From positions 1,116,001 through 1,180,000 of the forward strand of contig CM055607.1 in the NCBI GenBank assembly GCA_029379385.1: 64,000 nucleotides of DNA, written 5' to 3'. Within the stretch, counting starts at the first letter, position 1, and every line of letters begins with the position of its first letter. Source of the stretch: Quillaja saponaria (Eukaryota > Streptophyta > Magnoliopsida > Fabales > Quillajaceae). A program made the position numbers and the translations under genes. The notes beneath the pieces are model-generated. The model searched no databases. It was given only the letters and a program-made list of their open reading frames with translations, and had not been told where the DNA came from. Below, piece after piece: positions 24,411 through 41,724 of the stretch.

Positions 24411-27400
24411 CAACAACAAGAAGAAGAAAAATTAAACAAAAGGAACTTGTTAGAGAATTTGAAGTCTTAGCAAAGCTTCAGGGAGAATTCATGACAAAGT
24501 TGGGACTAACCCTAATATATACTCCCTTTCCTTCCCTGTTTGGACTTATCACAAACAAAATATGGGATATTACAAATCCTAGATTTTTGAAACATATAGG
24601 GTTTCTGAAGGTCTTGTCTCCAGTACGTAAACAAATTGAGGGTTTTGATCTATTGAAGATTTGAAGTGTTGATTAGAGAAGAAAGCCGGGAGTGTTGGCT
24701 GCGGCACTAAAACAAACACCTTCACTACAAAAGGAAGACTGAAAATAGAGATTTGATGCACAACGGATTTGTAATAGGACGGGTTCAATATATATAAAAT
24801 GAGTATGTGAGTGGTATTTAGTTTTGTGGAATACATATGTTAGAAAAAAACTAACATAAACCAAACAACCTTTTATTCACTCAAAACAAAACACACTGAC
24901 ACCTCACTTTGTGGGATAGAGCGAGAGCAAACATGCTAGTTACAAGGACAAATAACTTCTAGAGAATCCTATTGATGATAGAGAAAAGTACTCCAGTTTT
25001 TTTTTTTTTTCCAAGAGATGAGCAATTGAAGCTTAATTGGTACATTAAATACAAACACGAGGATCTAACTAAATTGTAAGTTTCTAGCTTGGAGCGAGGA
25101 CCCTTAAGATCATTGGTAACGAAGAGTCGAACAAGGGTGTCGCTGATGATCAATTTTCTTGTAGCACTTCAGATGAGCAATTTATCATTTATTTCAAAAA
25201 TTTTACTCCTAAATTCATAATTAAAAAGTTAACTCTATATTTTTAAATGAAATTAAAGCCTTAAACTTTTCAAACACTTTGGTGTCTTCGTAGTGTCAAT
25301 ATTTGGAAAATAGACTATAAGTGCGACTAGAATTCCCCAATCATTTAAGGATTCTCCAAACTTTACTTAGAGCACTTAGTGGGAAGGTAAATGAGAATCA
25401 AATTACATTACTGCAATTCCAAAGTGAAAGCTTCATCAATCCTCCACTTACTTTGTTGTCCTTAGGAATTTGGAGGCAAAGAGAACCAACCAAGTACCCC
25501 CCAATCTTTTGGAGAATCTTCTTTTCATCTATTTGTCTGTATTTTTCTTTTACACATGAAACCAAACATATAACGAATGGTATCTTAATTCTTTTAAGAT
25601 TCTTACCATTGTAAACTCCATTCTGACGCTGCACATAAAGCACTTTTTATGAGTTCCTCTTTTGAATTTGTTCTATTTATAGCAAGTTATCTTTTCAGTC
25701 TAATTGTTTATCATACTTGCAGTTACTCTTTCTTTTCATTTATTAATTTTCTTTTAGTTTATCAATTCCTCATTAATTTTGAAAATTTTAAATTCAATTT
25801 AATTCTGATTTATGAGAAAATAAGTTATTAACTTATCAATATATATAAATTATGTGTAATTTAAATATTGATCAAGTCGAAATCCAGCAGCGAGAGCAGA
25901 CGTAATTTGCTACAAATGGCGTAGAGACCTTTTCTCAAACTTTTATTCGAATCCACTCCATATTAATGTATGGCGGTGCCTTTAATGTGCTCCATCAAGT
26001 TTACACAAACAAAATTAGAATTGGTAAAGCATATGGTTTTACGCTATCCTTATGTTTAACTTCCATGTATATATAATTCTTAGAGAAACTCTACTAATCG
26101 TAGTTTTATTAAGTCATGTAAATTAAATACTCTTTATCATTATAATTTTTAATTTTTAAATGATATGATAATTTATTATGATATTAGAAGAAAAGATACC
26201 TTATATAATTTATACTAAACATTGAGGTCACATGCAAAAGGATTAATGTTAAATAAAAACATACAAATGATTATTATGACAGTTGGACCACTTATCAAGC
26301 AAAGATCTCAAAAAATAAGGCACCATTATTTAGTTGTAGAATTCACTATTACAGACATCCATCTCAAGTTCTATCATAACTAGCTTGGTATAGAGCTACT
26401 CTTAGCAACATGGACCAAAATATCTAAATTATACCAATTATAATTTAATTATGCCTATAGTTTCCATGATATATAGAATTTTTTTGTCTTTCATATTCCC
26501 TTAATTATAATTAACCTAAAAACCACAAAGGAATCTATGGATTTTTGTTCCCCATTAATTGACAGCCTATAAGATATTCTTCTATAGAAAAATTAAAAAT
26601 TGTTGCATGATTGGATTGGCCGGATGTGATCTCACAATCGAGGGAATTGTTACAGAGTCAACTTATAATAACGAAAGTACGTTGAGGAATTGTCTTGAAT
26701 CACTATTTTATGAATTATGAGTGAGGAACAGATCGATGAAATGTTTTAAGCCATTGTTGGTGGCTTAATGGTGCATGCCCATCATCACAGACTGACATGC
26801 ATGTTTGTAGAATGTAGAGCATGCATTCTCTGCTAGTTTTTTTTCCTCCACCAGCTTGTTATTTTCAGAATCTATTTCCGAAGCATGATGCCATCTTCTA
26901 TATCTTTCTTCTTCTTCTTCTTAATTCTTCTTATGCATGCATTTTTAGGTTCTCTAGAGCCTAGTTTAGAAAGAGTTGGTTACTTGCATAACGTTGCTAC
27001 AAAAATCATCGATGTATTTTATTACATGTATAAATCTGTATAAATGCAATATGTCAAAATAGACAGAGATATAAACAGACAAGACCACTTTTTTGTAAAA
27101 ATTACATAAAAATGGTTAATTATAAATTTTAATTAATACTAAAATAGTCAAAGTAGTAAAGAACAATTTGTTATGAACAATAGATGTCTTTCACATGACA
27201 TTGAAGATAATGAACAACACATATAGATGTTGCACCCCCATGTGAAACGTAGATCAAGTTCAAGCATGCAGATGGGTTTATGAGTCATTTGAACTAGAGT
27301 ATTGGAGCATTAAAAGGGTTGAGAACCCAGACCTGATATTAGATTAAAGACGCATTACAGAAGCCTAAAACCTAGGTATGATAGTATTAAGAAAAAAATA

Positions 27401-30400
27401 CTTATTGACTTATGTATACTCTAATATTAGAGAATTATCACGTTGACACTATATATTGATTAAGTATAGATGTTTCGATAATTAATTACCAAGACGCGTT
27501 TTGATTTTTTGGTAGATACTCGTCTTAATTTCAATTAACTAATTAATGTTCAAACCTCGATAATGATCATGGAGTCTCAATATTCGCTTTAAGTGATGAT
27601 AAACTATAGGCTAAAGAGTCGCTTTGCTACTCGAACATTATAATATTTTTTCAACATTAAAAAAGGTTTCTACGCATAGGCTATAGCATGTGGGATTTGT
27701 TTAATTCTAAATAAAGCACATACTTTTCTAATTAAAATTAATTTTCATTTGTACAGATATTTTGGTGGCCCCCAATGGCGCACTGCAACATTTTATTAAT
27801 GATTTCTTGTAGGGAAAAGGGAAAAATAAAAATAAAATTCAATTCAAACTAGCATCTCTAGCCTTTAGAAGAACTTACTAATTAAAGTGGTGTAGTCCAC
27901 TTTTTGATCCTCTAATTACATTAATTATTAGGCCTAAAGCTTACCGGAGGAAATTAATTTTCTGCTTAATATAAAATATTATTTTTTAGATGTAATAACA
28001 GGATTTTTGAAGCTTAAAATATTTTTAAAATAATAAATTAGTTATTACACAACACTAAAACCAATATATATACTAACAATTAAAATTTTAAATTTTTTAT
28101 ATTTAACACCTTAATAAATAGTCTTTAGAATACTCATTAAAAAATTTCTTTAAAGAATTAGACCCTTTTAATATCTCTCGTACTCTCTTTATGACAACTT
28201 TGATTAAAGTACTTAATACTTTGGTTAAAATATTGACATTTTATATTAATTGTCATTGCAGTCTCTCAGAAGACTCAGTCGTAATATTTCTGTATAATTA
28301 ATTTTCCATCTTTAAATATTATTCCTTTTTCTATTTTATTTTACTTGCAAAAGAATGTCAGCAAGTTTTGTGTGAAATGCATATATTCTTTAGCTTTTAT
28401 TAACTTAATTAATTAAAGGGTCGATTTTATATTTAAGAACCACACATTAAATTAATTGATGCTTTTAAGTAGGAACTGGTGGAGGCATTACACGAGTGAA
28501 GAGAAAGTGGTAGCTAATTAGATAGCACTCTACATTCAACGAAAATCAAAAGCAGTTAGGTTTTGATACAACATTCTGAGATGACATTTGGTTTGTGGGT
28601 GCATTATATATATATATATATATATTTCAAATATTCTCAGGATCAAAAAAATAATAAAAAGTATTTGATATTCTAGATCGGTCACTGATTTATAAGATGA
28701 TATATCATAATATTAACATTATAATAAAAATCAACATTCGTAACTTAGATAATTACTTATCACCGAAATCACATATAAAAACATTTTAAAGATATCCTCT
28801 TAAATTTTTTTACTGAATACATTTCAAAAATTATATTTATCACAATTTAATAAAATATTTTTGAGGCACCTATTAAAAAAAACTATAACTTTAATTATTC
28901 GTTAGAAACTCTTACTTATAATTAATGAATAAACGGTTTCATTAAATTATGTGGTTCCACACCCTTAATTAATGCTTAATTAAGAGATAACAAATAAGAC
29001 AAGAGTATCTAAGTGGGGGAACCTTGAATTTCACACCATTTGGGGTGCCTTCTTTTGAAGATGATATATTAATTAGTCAATCTTTCAATTGCTTTGTAAT
29101 TAATTAAAACCTTGATTAGACATCAATGGGAAGGGATTAGGGAAATTAATTAAATATAACTTTGCCTTAATTTAGTGGACGGTCCATCTCCGTGCAGGGT
29201 TTGATGATCAATTAGATAGTTTTATTCTGCTTAAGTACATAGTAATAGTACCAATCTTAATTAGTTAGCCATGGCAATTATATTAATTGTTCGTTTGCTG
29301 ACCTAATTCAAAGGTGGCAATGAGATGTCATATTGGGCCTGCATATATACTGTACTGCAAGATTGCAAAAACGACCCGGGGCCCTAAGAAGCCCAATTGA
29401 CTTCTCGGGAACATATTTCTAAGCAAAACAATCTTTGGTGTCAATGGCTAAAGATTCAACCGATTTCAGTACATGTTAGTATATATTTCAACTTAAATCG
29501 CCAATCGGTTTGAGTTTTACTTATTACATATTTAATGATAAATTGTGAAGTAATATGTTGCGTTGTGTGGACTTTTTTGTTATTTTTATAAAAATATAAC
29601 GGAATTGAACAAGATGTAAATCATAAAATTAGAGAATGATAAATGAAGTAGGCAAAGTACATTGTGAATTCAATGTGATCTTAAAATTCTAAATAGATTA
29701 AAAAGAAAATTTTATAAGACGATAGTTTGTATAAGATATGAGAGTGGCTGAAATGCAATTAGATGACTTGACTATACAAAAAATGATAGAATACAAAATT
29801 AATAGATATGTAAAAAGGTTGAGGTATCACCCATTAAAGAGAAAATGAGGGATAATTACTTATGTTGATTTGTACATAACCAACGTAGGCTAGTGGACGC
29901 CGTAATTAGGAAATGTGACTTGGTGCTAGTGAAAAGTGTTAGACGAGATAGAGGAAAACCAAAAATTGCATGGAAAAGTCATTGAAAATGATATAATTAC
30001 TCTACGTATTACTGAAAACGATGTCTTGGATCGATGCGAATAATGAAAAATAATTTATATAACTTACCTCAACTAGTTTGAAATTTAAGAATTAAGTTGA
30101 ATATTAATTTTTATAGTTGTTTCTCAATTATTAAGAGTTGAGTTGAAATTTTTAATTTTAAAGTGTGCATCAAATTAAAAAATTAGAATTAATCTGTCTA
30201 ATTTTCAATTCGATCGTATGTGATTTTGATTCAAATTGATAATAGCTGGATGAATGTTTTTGAGAGACAAGAAGTTGCATGCAATTGCCATCTGTCCACA
30301 TAAACTAAAAGTAATTTATTAGTCTTCATAAAAATGAAAAGGCAAGACATAGTCCTACAAGAATGAATTTGGTTAGCGAATCAGATTGTCAAAACTTTTG

Positions 30401-30471
30401 ATCCTTGGACTGCGAAGAATGATACTTTTGTAAAAAAATAATACTTTAAACCTGAAATGCAGGCTCAACAA
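24411..30471. other. Long AT-rich gap between YUCCA and tRNA-Leu
   Basis: About 6 kb. The first few hundred bases are the YUCCA promoter side. The short frames (for example 24579-24836 and 25321-25614) look like chance. A TA tract lies at about 28605-28624. A decayed LINE-like 3' end is listed separately at 29743-30110. Nothing else could be supported. Confidence 0.5.
29743..30110 (+). mobile_element. Decayed LINE-like 3' end
   Basis: Broken frames here read as the end of a plant non-LTR retrotransposon polyprotein. A stretch at about 29819-29935 gives VEVSPIKEKMRDN, then RRLVDAVIRKCDLV, followed by RRDRGKPKIAWK near 29945 and LRITENDVLDRCE near 30003-30041. These match the usual I-EK-R-N-L, RRP-DA, RGRPKKTW and LT-DMALDR blocks. 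Several stops and frame changes show it is dead. The bases after the stop (CTTACCTCAACTAGTTTGAAA) resemble the 3' tail often seen after such frames. The 5' part is missing, as is usual for LINE insertions. Confidence 0.6.
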
Positions 30472-30511
30472 GTTGAGATGGCCGAGTTGGTCTAAGGCGC
30501 CAGATTAAGGT

Positions 30512-30544
<33 letters not shown>

Positions 30545-30552
30545 TCTCAACA
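30472..30552 (+). tRNA. tRNA-Leu(AAG)
   Basis: An 81-nt class II tRNA without intron. The acceptor stem pairs GTTGAGA (30472-30478) with TCTCAAC (30545-30551), and A is the discriminator base. The anticodon stem CCAGA/TCTGG encloses the loop TTAAGGT, giving anticodon AAG. The variable arm and GGTTCAAATCC T-arm are normal. CAA triplets just upstream (CTCAACAA) are usual for plant nuclear tRNA genes. Confidence 0.96.
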
Positions 30553-30558
30553 ATTTAA

Positions 30559-30564
30559 TTTTTT
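30559..30564 (+). terminator. Pol III T-run terminator of tRNA-Leu
   Basis: Six T residues about 7 bases after the end of the tRNA, the normal RNA polymerase III stop. Confidence 0.85.
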
Positions 30565-30752
30565 AAATCCCACTCTTCGTCACCTGACTTGGAAATCTCA
30601 ACCGTCCGATCATTCTCACAAAAGAGAATTGCCATTCGCGCCCTTATAACTTTCAGAGCGAAACCTTGATGTTTAAATCAAATTTCAAAATCCGCCGAAT
30701 ATCAAACCGTCAAAACTAACCCATCAATCAGCAGCACAAAGAAACGTGAAAA

Positions 30753-33901
<3,149 letters not shown>

Positions 33902-36900
33902 ATATCATAAAAAAATTGCCAACTATCATTTTCTTTTGCTGCAATTGAGGTATTGAATCCCTGGGAGCATGATTCCCTTAGGAGGGGGGGGCGGGGGTGG
34001 CCGTTAGGCATAAGGGAAAAACTTTTGTTTTTTTTTTAAATGAAACATGTTCCAGTTAACTGAAAAGCAATTGGTATTTTGATTGGTGTTTATGAACTTG
34101 GCTTGGCTTTGCTTCTATGTCTCTTTCACCTTGAACCGTCCGTCACTGGGTTGAACATTTTCAGAACTAAATAAAAACGTGCTATTTGCACAATCCGTAC
34201 TAAATTCAAAGTACCTAACATATTTCACATTACTGAATACTTGTTTTCAATGTTTACCAAGATATTTAAAACGAAATTACCAAATATTGTTTGTTCACTG
34301 TTTGTGTTAGCAAATGTTGACTTGGGTCGGGCGACCATATTGTTACGTGCTTAGTTTAGGTGAATGAACCAATGGTTCCCACCAATTCAATTGCAAAACG
34401 AGCCTGATCCATTATCTCATAAGTCATAAGTAATAATCCTCTTTGTTTTGGCAATTTGCCCGTCCCGAACTACAAATGAAAAGAAATGGAGCTGGCTGCG
34501 CAGAAAAGAAATGCTGTTGCACTCTGAAGTCGTTGTCCAGAACCAGAAGTACCAAGTGAGAAATGATGGCTACGATTTGTCTTTCAGTACCAACCCTTTC
34601 TTCTACTTCAGCATCATATGCATCTCCAAGCTCCTTCTCTTCATGTACTGGTTACTTTTGTTGGCCCAATTGTTGCAGATGCTCAATTGTATTGATGCCA
34701 GTGTTCGCTTCTGGAAGCTTGCTTTGTAATAATCTGAGAAGGGAAAAGAGAAATTGACTTGCTGTAATCTTCCAGACTTCCCTATTGTAAGCATCTATTC
34801 CTTTTGCCTATCTCCATTTTATGTGATTTTGATGAATTTTCTTGTGAACTGAAATATGGTGCATTGATTCCATTTAGAAGCTGAGATTCGTTCTTGCAGA
34901 TTCTTAGACTGAGTTGTTCTAGATAAGTAGATTGTTTATGAAGATAATCTCTAGGAATCTTTAAATTTCTTTATACTTTTAAGTGCATATGGGTGCATTT
35001 CTGTTGGTAGAAAAAATCAACCGTAAACTGTCTACAGGAAACTGGAGATGGGATCTTTATGTAATTGTGTAAGTGTTAGCATATATATAAATGTTTGAGA
35101 AATTCGGGAGGGAAAGGGAAGAGATCTGACTAATTCCAGAATCCAGATGAATGCTAACCAGTAACCAGTTTACTTACAATACTCCAATGAATCTTTGCTT
35201 CTACATTTTATCATTTATTCAGCTGTGATGGGTTGATGACTGAGCCCAGTTTTATTTTTATGACGTCTTTCATACTTTCTAGGAAATGCAACGAAATCAG
35301 TCCATTGGTTTAAATGGTTCTGCCTCTCGTGAATGCCAGCTAGAATTTTCTTTAAAAATATAGTTTTGCTGTCTTCTAGAGAAGATATTTTATGCTTTGC
35401 CCTTCCTTTAATTAGAGACGGTAAATTATCTTTTCATATAAAGGAAAACAATCTAAAAGTGACCTACTTCAAACATAATTTGAGAGTCAATGATGCTTGT
35501 CTTATCTCAGTTTGATACAACTAAGATGGCCAATGGAATTTGACCTTCCGTGTCATTTTCTGGGTATAGGAGGTCTGAGTAGACTGTAACAAGATACAGA
35601 TTGTCCTCTGAAAATGGATCAAGTGTCCAAACTTGAAGAATAGGTCTGAAGGCTAAAAGCAAGAGTAAGTAGGAATGGGTCTAGAAGGAACCAGTGGAAG
35701 AGTTACATGTTCAAAGCTAGGGGAATCTGCATACACAAGAGAGCTGCTACTGCCAAGAACTAAAGAAGGAAAAAGGAGCTAAGCAAATTTCTGGGTAAAG
35801 CAGTTGTTGTAATTTATGCGTGACTTGGTGACCATGTACAACCGCTCATAATTATGCAGGGAATTGGTTTCAGCTCTTCTCTGTGGACATGTGTTTAGAA
35901 TTCCAATTTCCAACATGAAGTGAAGTATTTGGACTATGACCTGGCTGGATCTTAGTTGACAGTTGGATTCTGTGGTAGTCTTTTGAAGTGTTGTTTCCTA
36001 CAGTTTTCAGCTAGATGAGCTTATTTATAGCTTAGTTTTGATACTCAATCTGATTTTTCTTAACCTTCTGAATAAGTATGTTTTAATAGGAGTTAGGTAT
36101 TGAATCCTGTTTTAATAGGTATTGATTTTTCTTATTTATAACTTTGAAGGTTAGGTATTGAATCCTGTTTTGCTATTCAGAATTATGAGGATTGCTTTAA
36201 TGTGAAATTGCGTTCTTCATTGGATCATGTTTATGTGTGTCTTGGTTTCTACTTTCCAATTTCCTTTTATGTTTTCATGAATCTGCTCACTCAGAACACC
36301 TTGATGACTGTATTTACGGTTTTGTCTAAATAATGATGTCAATAATCATGAATCCATTGTTGATGTGAGGTATTGAATACTTGTTTTTTTTTTTAAATTA
36401 TCATTAACTCTCTGAATTAAACTGAATGGTGATTCTGGAGTAAGAATCTTTTATAATTGAAGTTCATATGGACTTTGCAATTTTCATTGGTTTTTCTTTC
36501 TCAAGGGGCAAACCCCCTAGATGGAATCATGAATTTCTGACCAAAAAGGAAAAGCTTAAGTGCAATACGTGAGGACACCCTTCACCCATAGAAAAAATGC
36601 AATATCTATATATTTGACATTACTTAAAGGTGAATGGTAGGTCTGAATGTCTGTTGAAACTTGAAACATGACAGTAGTGGTTGCTCTAATAACTACTAGT
36701 AGTGTCATGCTAAACACCATTCCTATGCTTCTCTTTAGATATCTTTCTTTCTTTCTTTCTTCTTGTAAGCTCCTCATCTCCAAACCTTAGTTTATTGATC
36801 AGCTCAGCACTGTGTTCAGTCACCACAAGTCATGGTATGTATAATCTAGTCTTTTCTCCTTTGTTTAAGATATTAATAATGTGTTAATTAATGATTTTGC

Positions 36901-37995
36901 TTTTCTATTTCTGAATCTGGTTGCTGCAGTCTCTTACCCTTTTGATGTTTAGGTCACTGGTGAGGCTACTAACGTCGCTAATTGGCGAGCCTACCATATC
37001 AGTCTCGACCTTACTTTACTACAGCGACCTTTTGCCTCAGGATATTGTTCTGGAAAGACTGGTTCGCCATGAGTTACTTGATCAAGAAAATTACCTCTTC
37101 CATTTTCTTGTCAACTTCATGAGGTGTTTTTGGTAATTACAAATTAAAGCTTGGAAAATTGATCCGTTTAACCCCAAAGTGTCTGTCTCATACTGGCGTA
37201 GCACTCAGTGCGTGGATCAGTCACTTGGGCATGAGATGGATAAATTTTTTAGTTTTTCATATTTACTTGTTATTTTAGTTAAGATTTATGACTATTCCTT
37301 GCTGCAAAAATAAAACTTTTAATTTATCATCCTTGGTATGAGAATAAAATTTTGGATTGGTGCAGAATTGATTATCATATTATTTTCCTCCGCAAATTGC
37401 TTTCAGGAAAAAAATAAAAAATAAAAATTCTTAGACAAGTTCCCGTTAATACAGTTAAAACGGCGGTTATATTTGCTTCTACGCTGACACAACGGTTCTG
37501 AACCTTAATCCAGCTTTATCTGTAGCCAAGTACGAGCCAACATCTGTTGTCCAGCTCAGCAGATTCCTATAAATCCCCACCATTCACGACTTTTGATTTC
37601 ACATTCTCATAAAATGCCTTCCAATCTAATGGCCACAATCGATCATTTTCATTCAATCCCCGCCGACACACCCGCACTTTAACACAGCCTACTGTCTTTA
37701 CCCCAACTACCCCGGTAACGTTCACATCACTTTGCATGTCCATAACAGAAAGGATGAGGTCATTATCGTAATTAAAATTTATATGTGTCACACAGTGTCT
37801 GCCCGTTTTTGAAGAAGTGTCTAACGCACCGAAGCGGCTTGAGAAAGATTAATTTTTCATTTCACCTGCTTCTTTTTTATAGAGCTGTGTGCTATTGCTC
37901 TGTCTGTGATGTCTTCAAGCTTTGTTAATGGCGGATCTCACATTTTGAGCTTCTTATTCGAATTGTTCAGAGTCTAACTAAAGAAGTGATCCAAA
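33902..37995. other. Intergenic between E2 and IST1-like genes
   Basis: About 4.1 kb. Two frames are slightly protein-like but unrecognised: 34563-34757, with a Ser-rich start like a transit peptide, and 36921-37136, a Leu-rich frame after a possible acceptor. I could not join them into a gene. The phrase GTTAGGTATTGAATCCTGTT is repeated at about 36093 and 36150. A run of eight G (33984-33991) lies in the probable E2 3' UTR. Confidence 0.45.
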
Positions 37996-40900
37996 ATGTT
38001 AGATGGACTACTCGGCCGGGGTATTGCTGCTAAAAGGTTTGCCTTCTGATTCTTTCTCTTCTGCTCTTTCCTGTTTGTTTGTGTGTACAATGCACATGCG
38101 ATTCGTTTTGCTGGTGAACTTTATGTTTGGGAATATGACAATAAGGTTTTGAATATTCCGTTTTTTTGTTGTTGCAGTAAATCGTTGATTAAACTGATTA
38201 AGAGTCGGATCGATGTGATAAGGAGGAAGAGGAACGCTACGCAGAAGTTTCTAAGGAAAGACATTGCTGATCTGCTAGCGAGTGGTCTCGATGTCAATGC
38301 ATTTGGAAGGGTAATTAGATGGCCTTCTTCAAAAATGATAAATTAAATCTGTATATTTTTCGGATTCAGATATAATTTGATCTTCTACTGAGTAGAGATT
38401 AACGATGAATGCTTGTTGTTTGGAGATTTCGCTTTTGACAATCTGTTTGTTAGCCAGGAAAATTGACAATTTATGTTTTCATACAGCAATGGTTAAAGAA
38501 TGCCTGAACTAGTTTCAAGTCTGCTGGGGTCGTCAAATTTTATTTTATTTTTTCCTATTTAATTGAAAAAAAAAAAATTAAAAAATAGAGCCCGAGTTAG
38601 AAATTTATTTACATGGTGCTCTTTCAAAGGAATAAAAAATATGTTTTCTTCAGGTTAATTATTTTTTTATTCACCAAATGAAATATTTTGGTTTTTCCTG
38701 GAAGTCCTTCCCTGTTTGATGTAATCTCTTCTCAGATGACTCTTATCTTTCTTGCGAGGTGATGAGTAGGCTGCAGGACTTTTAGCTGAATTGACATTAT
38801 CTTCTTGTTATGATTTCGTTGAGCAATCCTGTGATTTTGTGCTGAAGCATCTTTCAGTCATACAGAAACAAAGGTATGAATGACTATCATATTATGGCTG
38901 GGAATTAACATTTCATTGTCTTTTAACATTCCAAGTTTATTCAAAAGAGAAACTAGCTAAGGCTATATCGTAGAAGACCTCTTTATGTCTTCAATAAATT
39001 TCAGAAATAGTGATCACGTAATGATGCTTCCGGTTACTTTTATTTTTGATTTTGGAAGAAGGAAAAGAAGAACGTCCAAATTTCAAGGTTTTCCATCTTT
39101 CCTGACTTTCTCAAATTGCTCTTATCCAGAAATACCAACTTTGATCCTTTTAGGAGTTTCCATTTGCCATTTGAAGACACTAATAGTTACAATTGCAACT
39201 ATGGGGCTCTCAGGACATAGCTGGGGCACCAACTAAATTCATTCTGCCATAGAATTTAGATGCCGGCATAATGAAAAGTTGGAATTATGATATTCTATTT
39301 CAATTTATGATGTGAAACATCAAATTGTGGTCCAAGTAGATTGTGCAAAATTAAATGTTTTTGGTGATATTTACACTGAGAAGTTAGTAGTGAGAATCAT
39401 GTGCCACTTGTTCAATTATATCGTGCTTATTATTTATTTTATTGAAATTTCAATTTGAATAGACTGATGCTTTAGACCAATTTACTGTACTTTTATAGGG
39501 AATGCCCCGAGGAATGCAGGGAAGCTATCTCGTCCTTGATGTTTGCTGCTGCAAGGTTTTCTGATTTGCCAGAGTTACGAGACCTTAGACAAATATTTCA
39601 AGAGAGATATGGGAATGCCCTGGAGTATTACGTGAACCAAGAGGTACCTTCATGGCATTTCCCTTATTAGAGATTCTTAAGAGTATTCAATTTTGTTTTG
39701 GAACTGACCAACTCAGTTGCTCAATAACAGTTTGTTGAGAATTTAACTTCGAGGCCTACCACATTGGAGAAGAAGGTTCAGTTGTTGAAGCACATCACTG
39801 TTGAGTTTTCACTTGAATGGGACTTCAAGGTTTTTGAGCAGAAGATGTCTAGAACATCTCCTATTGCACAGGTATGGTAATCGCTGTTATTTATGACTGG
39901 ATTTTGCTTCAGATTCAAATAGATTCTAGATAATCTGTCTAATTTTCTCTTTCCAATTATTTCAAGAAAATAGTTTTATTTACCATCTAGTGTTCAGATT
40001 GGTATCTTTTTAATATATTCTTTTAAAGTTGAACTCAGTTGTAACTTATATGACTTGTGCAGGGCCACAACAATTATGATCCTAACAATGTCACTGATTA
40101 TAATAAATCATGGAATAGCAAGGGCCATATCGTGAAAGGAGATAAATATGATGTTTTTTCTGAAAAAAGACTTGAGATTCCCAGTGATGGCCACATATCT
40201 CAGAATGGGAAGGCGTCCCTTGCCACAAAAAGAGATGGTCACAATCATGAGTCTAGAGCTGAACTCTCTGGAGATGGGTACAGTCCAATAAACGTTTGTG
40301 AAACCTTCTTGAAAAGAGACAACCATGGCAATCCATCCCAAAGAAGGCAAGATCTTTCTGTTAAGAATGAAAATCGAGATGGGAACAAGGGAAGTATGCT
40401 AAAACCGGTTGGATTTGATGGGCACAGGTTTCATAATGACGAGGAGGTTGCCTCAAAAAGAGATGCTTACAACAATTTTCAGTCAATACCTGGACTTTCG
40501 GAAAACAAGTACAAGCGGATGAATTGTTGTGAAACCATCCCGAAATGGGACAACCGTGACAATATATTTTGGGGAAAACAGAAGGATGTTGTTAAGAATG
40601 AAATACGACATCATGATGGTAATATGGTAAAACCAGTTGGATTATATGGTTCATCTCAAGGAAAAAGAGTAGAATATGTTGAAGGTGGTTCCAAGCAGCA
40701 GAATAGTAGGGAGAATACTACCCCTCAAAGAGATATCCAGGAAACTGTACCTTATGGGAAGCCAGATACTGCCCCTAGTCCTGCAGGACTGCATGTAACG
40801 GGCAATGGGAGCGAATCATTTGCTGTTAGTAGCCATGGTGTTCGGCATGATATTCCAAACTCAGTGAGGAAAGTTCTAGAGGATGAAACATCTGAGGCGA

Positions 40901-41724
40901 AATTCTAATACAATAATGCCCTCCCACCTTATGTTAAGCCTAGTTCCAAATCGAAGGACAGGATCTGTAGAGCCAATATAGTATCTTCACATGCTTATTT
41001 TGAGGGTGATGGAGTTTCTAAAGATCCTTCAGTACATAACAGAGCTGATGCTTCTACTACGTCAGACAGGATCCAATTAGGTTCAGGTCGTGCTGATCAT
41101 GAGAGGCAGCACAACAGAAATGGAAAAGTGAGTAGACAAGGTCATGAAGAAGGGCTCTTTAATCGTGACGATTCAAGAGGAGTCCCATTACCAAAACCAA
41201 GATCTTTCAGGAGGAGGCACTCAAAATCACGCTCTGGTCACAATGTTGTTGATACTGTGGAGGATTCAGGAGTTGTAAAAAGAATATCAAGAAGCAGGAC
41301 AAGGAATGATTCAAGAAGAGGCCTGCAAATCTTGTTTGATGATGAGCAAGACCATAATTATGAAGAAGAAAGGATAATAGACAAATTATTGATCCATTAC
41401 AGCAAGAAACCATCCACGGTGGAGCCTGGAAAAGCTAGAAGAAAGTCTAAAAGTCGCCATGCACATCACATGGATAGCAAAACAGGGGAGTCCCCAGAGA
41501 ATGGAAGTAGAGACGCAATTGATGAAGAGTCAGAGACAGTTCCTCCTCCAGCACGATCAGTTTCCCTCTCTCATGAACAATCCGTTTCATCAGAATTGAC
41601 CAAAGTATTTAATCGAGCTGCTTCATTTCAGCCAGATAGATCAAGCGCAGCTAGGCATGTGCACCCCAAGTTACCAGACTATGATGATTTGGCTTCTAGG
41701 TTTGCAGCCCTCAAAGGAAAGTAA
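37996..41724 (+). CDS. IST1-like ESCRT regulator, interrupted by one in-frame stop
   Basis: Six exons: 37996-38036, 38178-38310, 38770-38873, 39499-39643, 39731-39871 and 40063-41724. Exons 1-5 encode an intact IST1 domain (188 residues): MLDGLLGRGIAAKRSKSLIK, ASGLDVNAFGR, FVEQSCDFVLKHLSVIQKQR, ECPEECREAISSLMFAAARF and FVENLTSRPTTLEKKVQLL. IST1 proteins bind ESCRT-III and Vps4 in multivesicular-body sorting. Exon 6 is open for 281 codons, meets TAA at 40906-40908, then stays open in the same frame for another 271 codons to TAA at 41724. The stop replaces the first residue of a tail motif that in plant IST1-like proteins reads Tyr-Tyr-Asn-Asn (YNNALPPYVKP follows it). The tail ends with KLPDYDDLASRFAALK. 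As written, the product is 469 residues and lacks the C-terminal third. Confidence 0.88.

Noticed and set aside
34563..34757. Ser-rich frame that looks like a chloroplast transit peptide
   Set aside because: It stops after 64 codons and no following exon could be joined in frame.
36921..37136. Leu-rich frame after a possible splice acceptor
   Set aside because: No upstream exon with matching phase and no family resemblance.
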